Source: UBA927 sp964361785
GTDB lineage: Bacteria; Patescibacteriota; Microgenomatia; UBA10105; UBA927
NCBI GenBank assembly: GCA_964361785.1
Contig: CAYIBX010000016.1
Span: forward strand, 1-24,740
DNA: 24,740 bases
Direction of reading: 5' to 3'
Position 1 is the first letter of the stretch; the number at the start of each line of letters is the position of its first letter. Positions 22,174 to 24,740 of the stretch are shown here, in pieces. The position numbers were made by a program, and so were the translations under genes. The notes beneath the pieces are model-generated. The model saw only the letters and a list, made by a program, of their open reading frames with translations, had not been told where the DNA came from and did not search any database.

Positions 22174-22245
22174 GCATCTATAGTTCAACGGATAGAATAG
22201 ATCTTTGCGGAAGATCTGATACAGGTTCGATTCCTGTTAGGTGCA
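22174..22245 (+). tRNA. tRNA-Arg (anticodon GCG)
   Basis: A 72-base cloverleaf. Acceptor GCATCTA pairs with TAGGTGC; D-stem GTTC with GAAT; anticodon stem GATCT with AGATC around the loop TTGCGGA, giving anticodon GCG (codon CGC); T-arm ACAGG, loop TTCGATT, CCTGT; discriminator A. CCA is not encoded. Most bacteria read CGC with an ACG (inosine) anticodon instead. Confidence 0.9.
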
Positions 22246-22259
22246 CACCTTTTCAGCGC

Positions 22260-22346
22260 GGAGGGTTGGCTCGAGCGGTTCAAGGCGATAGTTTCGAAAA
22301 CTATTCTTCCGTAAGGGAGGCACAGGTTCGAATCCTGTACCCTCCG
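22260..22346 (+). tRNA. tRNA-Ser (anticodon CGA)
   Basis: An 87-base class II tRNA. Acceptor GGAGGGT pairs with ACCCTCC; anticodon stem ATAGT and ACTAT encloses TTCGAAA, giving CGA (codon TCG); a long variable arm (CTTCC, GTAA, GGGAG); T-arm ACAGG, loop TTCGAAT, CCTGT; discriminator G. CCA is not encoded. Confidence 0.93.
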
Positions 22347-22366
22347 CACTGGTAAGGAAAATATTT

Positions 22367-22786
22367 ATGACCATCACTATTTGTGGCAGTATGCAGTTTC
22401 ATGAGGAGATGGCCAAAGTTCGCGGGCTTCTTACAGATCGTGGGTTTACCGTATTTGTGCCCGGCGAATTGGATGATCTCACAAAAAATGAGTCATACAT
22501 GGAGAATGATGAAGATCGCATCACCGCAAAAATAGAATACGACTTTATCCGTGAGCACTTCCATAAAATTGAAAGCGCCGATGCAATTCTCATATTAAAT
22601 TACGAAAAAAAAGGTATTAAAGGATATATTGGGGGCAACACGTTTTTGGAAATGGGATATGCATTCGGATTAAAGAAAAAAGTATATTTACTATTTCCAG
22701 TTCCAGACATGGATTACAAAACAGAGATGCATGCTATCCAGCCAATTGTGCTTGATGGAGACCTTACCAAAATTTCGCACTTGTAG
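22367..22786 (+). CDS. nucleoside 2-deoxyribosyltransferase-like protein
   Basis: A 139-residue protein with the deoxyribosyltransferase/TIR-related flavodoxin-like fold: N-terminal strand TITICGSMQFHEEM (2-15), GFTVFVPGEL (26-35), a central SADAILILNYE (70-80) with Asp72, and GGNTFLEMGYAFG (89-101), where Glu95 is the likely nucleophile. Such enzymes cleave N-glycosidic bonds of nucleosides or nucleotides; the substrate is not predictable. An AAGGA ribosome binding site lies 10 bases before the start. Its last two codons and stop (22778-22786) lie within the 5' half of a broken tRNA gene. Confidence 0.8.
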   Translation: MTITICGSMQFHEEMAKVRGLLTDRGFTVFVPGELDDLTKNESYMENDEDRITAKIEYDFIREHFHKIESADAILILNYEKKGIKGYIGGNTFLEMGYAFGLKKKVYLLFPVPDMDYKTEMHAIQPIVLDGDLTKISHL

Positions 22787-22795
22787 TTCAATGGA
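22777..22795 (+). pseudogene. tRNA (Arg-type) 5' half
   Basis: GCACTTG, TA, GTTC, AATGGA is the acceptor, D-stem and D-loop start of a tRNA. The acceptor is a perfect complement of CAAGTGC at 22986-22992. The similarity to the neighbouring tRNA-Arg genes (GCAYYT acceptor, discriminator A) suggests an Arg tRNA. It overlaps the end of the upstream CDS, and the last six bases are shared with the repeat at 22789-22823. Confidence 0.7.
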
Positions 22796-22823
22796 CCCTC
22801 CTTCGTTGTAAACTACAGAGGGC
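22789..22823. repeat. partial second copy of the palindromic element
   Basis: About 50 bases from 22789 to 22841 match 22117-22167 with few changes, including CCCTCC/GAGGG arms and the TAGAAT box, and both copies sit directly before a tRNA-Arg gene. Confidence 0.7.
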
Positions 22824-22833
22824 GCGGTAGAAT
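22806..22833 (+). promoter_or_regulatory. promoter of tRNA-Arg(CCG)
   Basis: TTGTAA (22806-22811), 16-base spacer, TAGAAT (22828-22833), 11 bases before the tRNA. Confidence 0.55.
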
Positions 22834-22844
22834 GTGGCAAATGA

Positions 22845-22916
22845 GCACCTGTAGCTTAACGGATAGAGTTCTGGCCTCCGAAGCCGGCGATATCGGTTCG
22901 ATTCCGATCAGGTGCA
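22845..22916 (+). tRNA. tRNA-Arg (anticodon CCG)
   Basis: A 72-base cloverleaf: acceptor GCACCTG with CAGGTGC; anticodon stem CTGGC and GCCGG around CTCCGAA, giving CCG (codon CGG); T-arm ATCGG, loop TTCGATT, CCGAT; discriminator A. CCA is not encoded. It lies between the two halves of another tRNA gene. Confidence 0.93.
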
Positions 22917-22920
22917 CACG

Positions 22921-22961
22921 TCCTCCGACCTGCCCGCCGAAGCCTTGGCGAAGGCGGGAGG
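22921..22961. repeat. GC-rich REP-like hairpin
   Basis: TCCTCC (22921-22926) and CCCGCC (22933-22938) pair with GGCGGG (22953-22958) and the adjoining GGGAGG, with an inner GCC/GGC. On the minus strand it would translate as LRQGFGGQ, a string I remember from many candidate-phylum predicted proteins, so this is probably a dispersed repeat family rather than coding. Confidence 0.65.
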
Positions 22962-22993
22962 CTGTGATGACAGTTCGACTCTGTCCAAGTGCA
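22962..22993 (+). pseudogene. tRNA (Arg-type) 3' half
   Basis: A perfect T-arm (GACAG, loop TTCGACT, CTGTC) is followed directly by CAAGTGC and discriminator A. The acceptor matches GCACTTG at 22777-22783 over all seven bases. D-arm and anticodon arm are absent on this side; the hairpin repeat stands where the anticodon arm should be. Confidence 0.75.
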
Positions 22994-23629
22994 CTATTTC
23001 TTTGATTCAATATGAGTAGGTTGAAGTTCTGGTGATAAGAGTTGTTGGTGTATGATTTTTCCTTCTGCGTTTCGTTGTATAAGGAGAGCTTCTGCTTTTC
23101 CGATGGGTTGATCTAATCCTGCTTTATTTTTGTCGCCCGTTTTTTCAAAATGCTTAATGATTCCGACTATTTCTCCATGTGTCACAATTGCTGCGTTTGG
23201 ATTTGTTTCTAGGATATGTTGATACTCTTCTGTTACGCGCGTGTATGCTTCTTGAAGTGTCTCTCCTTGTACGTCAGGTTGATATGGATTTTTAGAAAAT
23301 ATATCTTCTTTGACATTTTCGAGTTCACTTATTGATCTTCCTTCCCATTGAGGTGAAAATCCTCCTTTGAGGTTTTCTCTGACAATAACTTCTGGGTGGT
23401 TGGAGAGTTCATCGTGGAGAAGCTGTGCTGATTTTATTGCGCGAGGAAATGGGCTTGTATAAATTACTGTTGGTGTTACATGGTGGATATTTAACACCTC
23501 GCCGAGTTTCTTAATTTGTTTTTCGCCTTGTGTATTGAGTGGTTGTTCTGATCCATACATGAGGGGGCCATTTGGTCCAATTGGAGAGTCTACTTGTCCG
23601 TGACGAATAATAAGCACAGAAGAGTTCAT
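22994..23629 (-). CDS. histidine phosphatase family protein
   Basis: A 211-residue phosphatase of the phosphoglycerate-mutase superfamily. Catalytic RHG motif at 9-11 (His10), TSPFPRAI (58-65, Arg63), WEGR (95-98) and the second catalytic His in VTHGE (149-153), with QGET at 121-124. All active-site residues are present; the substrate is unknown (sugar phosphates, nucleotides and others occur). Its -10 box lies 8 bases before the ATG, so a leaderless mRNA is expected. It is divergent from the HD-domain gene with only 48 bases between the starts, and its stop abuts the 3' half of the broken tRNA. Confidence 0.9.
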   Translation of the reverse strand: MNSSVLIIRHGQVDSPIGPNGPLMYGSEQPLNTQGEKQIKKLGEVLNIHHVTPTVIYTSPFPRAIKSAQLLHDELSNHPEVIVRENLKGGFSPQWEGRSISELENVKEDIFSKNPYQPDVQGETLQEAYTRVTEEYQHILETNPNAAIVTHGEIVGIIKHFEKTGDKNKAGLDQPIGKAEALLIQRNAEGKIIHQQLLSPELQPTHIESKK

Positions 23630-23637
23630 TGTGGACT

Positions 23638-23671
23638 ATTATATCAAAGTAAATCCAATATTTGATACAAT
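23638..23671. promoter_or_regulatory. divergent -10 boxes for phosphatase and HD-domain genes
   Basis: TATAAT on the minus strand (23638-23643) lies 8 bases before the phosphatase ATG. TACAAT on the plus strand (23666-23671) lies 6 bases before the HD gene ATG. The two promoters are back to back in 48 bases. Confidence 0.5.
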
Positions 23672-23677
23672 GCGTGT

Positions 23678-24274
23678 ATGAAACAAACGAAACAATTAGC
23701 AAATCTTATTTACGAAGCGGCGAATGTAAAACGTATGCTTCGTACTGGGTGGCAGAGACTTGGGGATAATGTCGAAGGTGTTGGGGAACATTCATTTATG
23801 ACCGCTGTGATTGCGTATCTTCTCGCGAAGGAAATTAACGAACAGAAAAAGAGTGAGCGAACGGTTTCTATGGAAAAAATTCTCATCATGAGCATATTCC
23901 ATGACTTCCACGAAGGACGCACAGGAGAAATGGACAAAGTGGCCAAGCTTTATATGACGCGTCACGAAGATAAGGCAAATATTGATATTTTTGAAGGAGT
24001 GGATGATGAACTATTGACGTTGCTAAACGAGTACGAAGCCAAACAAACACTCGAAGCGCTCGTAGTCTATGAAGCCAATGTGATTGCGTTTGGTGTGGAG
24101 TGTAAAATTCTTATGGAGCGGGGGAATACCCATGCGAAAGAGTGGATGGATGCTAATTCGCTGCGTGTCAGGCTCCCAGAATCTGTAGAATTGATGGATC
24201 TTCTCGCAAAGACAGATAGTCAGGATTGGTGGAAAGATATCCGTGCGACGATCCACGAGGAGTTTGCGAAATGA
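23678..24274 (+). CDS. HD-domain hydrolase (YfbR-like)
   Basis: A 198-residue protein with metal-binding HD-domain motifs: EHSFMTAVIAYLLA (His38), FHDFHEGRTGE (His75, Asp76, Glu79) and a later acidic TDSQDWW. The order and size match the HD_3 / YfbR-like family of 5'-deoxynucleotidases, which remove phosphate from deoxynucleoside monophosphates. Residues 8-27 (NLIYEAANVKRMLRTGWQRL) are also typical of that family. Together with the adjoining histidine phosphatase and the deoxyribosyltransferase-like protein this gives a loose cluster of nucleotide-related hydrolases. Confidence 0.85.
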   Translation: MKQTKQLANLIYEAANVKRMLRTGWQRLGDNVEGVGEHSFMTAVIAYLLAKEINEQKKSERTVSMEKILIMSIFHDFHEGRTGEMDKVAKLYMTRHEDKANIDIFEGVDDELLTLLNEYEAKQTLEALVVYEANVIAFGVECKILMERGNTHAKEWMDANSLRVRLPESVELMDLLAKTDSQDWWKDIRATIHEEFAK

Positions 24275-24278
24275 TGGC

Positions 24279-24704
24279 ATGAAAAAATATTTTACTAATC
24301 CTCTGTTTATTCCTCTGGTTGTTTTACTTGCGTCTGCCATTATTGGTGGCTTACCTCCAGTGGGAATTAAAATTGCGCTTCGACAATTAGAATCTCCAAT
24401 GATTTTACTATTTCGACTCCTCATTATGATCCCACTTTTTTTATTGGTTTCATGGAAGCATCTTGGAATACTCAAAAATAATTATCGGACGATATTTCCC
24501 GTGGCTTTATTTTGGATGGGGAACATAGTGATCTTTGCATTTGGCATCCCGTACACCACTGCAAGTGTTTCACAGGTGCTATATACAGGAGTGCCGGTTT
24601 TGGTCGCGGCACTTTCTCCCATGCTTCTTAAAGAAAATCCAACAAAGTTACAAATCATTGGAATACTCATTGGGATAATAGGAACATTAAAGCTCCAAGC
24701 TTAA
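24279..24704 (+). CDS. EamA-family transporter, half length
   Basis: A 141-residue membrane protein with about five hydrophobic helices (IPLVVLLASAIIGGLPPVGI, LLFRLLIMIPLFLLVSW, TIFPVALFWMGNIVIFAFGI, VLYTGVPVLVAALSPMLL, IIGILIGIIGTL). This is one EamA repeat; typical drug/metabolite transporters have two (ten helices, about 290 residues). The stop comes just after the repeat, at the edge of a GC-rich hairpin. So it is either truncated by that repeat or a genuine single-repeat form that dimerises. ATG 24279, 4 bases after the HD gene stop, is preferred to an in-frame start at 24243 inside that gene. Confidence 0.75.
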   Translation: MKKYFTNPLFIPLVVLLASAIIGGLPPVGIKIALRQLESPMILLFRLLIMIPLFLLVSWKHLGILKNNYRTIFPVALFWMGNIVIFAFGIPYTTASVSQVLYTGVPVLVAALSPMLLKENPTKLQIIGILIGIIGTLKLQA

Positions 24705-24705
24705 A

Positions 24706-24740
24706 TCCCCGGCCGTAAGGCCGAGGGATGGAGCGATCCC
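24706..24740. repeat. GC-rich hairpin repeat at window end
   Basis: GGCC-GTAA-GGCC with flanking CCC and GGG (24708-24728), and a second arm pair GGGAT/ATCCC (24725-24740), directly after the EamA stop. There is no T-run, so it resembles a REP element more than a terminator. It may continue beyond the window. Confidence 0.55.

Noticed and set aside
22813..23010. Minus-strand open frame with LRQGFGGQ
   Set aside because: It runs across a tRNA gene, a tRNA fragment and a hairpin repeat, so it is not a protein gene.
24705..24740. Intrinsic terminator of the EamA gene
   Set aside because: The hairpin is strong but is not followed by a T-run.

Overview
The window looks like part of a chromosome of a Candidate Phyla Radiation (Patescibacteria) bacterium. 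I base this on protein families and small hypothetical proteins that resemble ones known from that group (DUF5674 protein, single-domain zinc-ribbon proteins, a caspase-like operon), on the compact gene layout, on GC-rich hairpin repeats whose translation reads 'LRQGFGGQ', and on many genes whose start codon sits only 6 to 14 bases after a TATAAT-like -10 box, which implies leaderless or nearly leaderless mRNAs. The phylum assignment is an inference from memory of these families; no ribosomal marker is present.

Left part (1-2087): the C-terminal end of a HAD phosphatase (apparently interrupted by an in-frame TAG), a tightly coupled DUF5674 gene and a 100-residue hypothetical gene. A membrane-anchored CAP/SCP-domain protein lies on the minus strand.

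Accessory region 1 (2190-6430): a KilA-N protein is followed by an internally deleted radC remnant, an XRE regulator, a small unknown gene, a RhuM-family gene, an intact radC and a TIR-domain protein. The arrangement 'phage-type regulator followed by radC' occurs twice, once decayed and once intact. The TIR gene has a 16-bp perfect palindrome between its -10 box and its start codon.

Accessory region 2 (6490-16302) is a type I restriction-modification locus read as one strand: hsdR, hsdM, a pRiA4b ORF-3-like gene, a small gene coupled to an SMC/Rad50-like ATPase, a zinc-ribbon membrane protein, a 252-residue unknown protein, hsdS and a small 3' gene. The 5' end of hsdS is present three times. 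One copy precedes each of the two cargo genes and the third is the real hsdS start, so these genes look like cassettes inserted at the hsdS start.

Accessory region 3 (16303-17948): a minus-strand XRE remnant, an array of four alternating inverted half-sites, and a three-gene overlapping operon that ends in a caspase-like protease gene carrying a frameshift just before its catalytic Cys.

Right part (17945-24740) is more housekeeping-like: hflX (minus strand), DUF2130 nuclease-like protein and neighbours, tRNA-Arg(GCG), tRNA-Ser(CGA), a nucleoside deoxyribosyltransferase-like gene, tRNA-Arg(CCG) lying inside the two halves of another tRNA gene, a histidine phosphatase (minus strand), an HD-domain hydrolase and a half-length EamA transporter that ends at a GC-rich hairpin.
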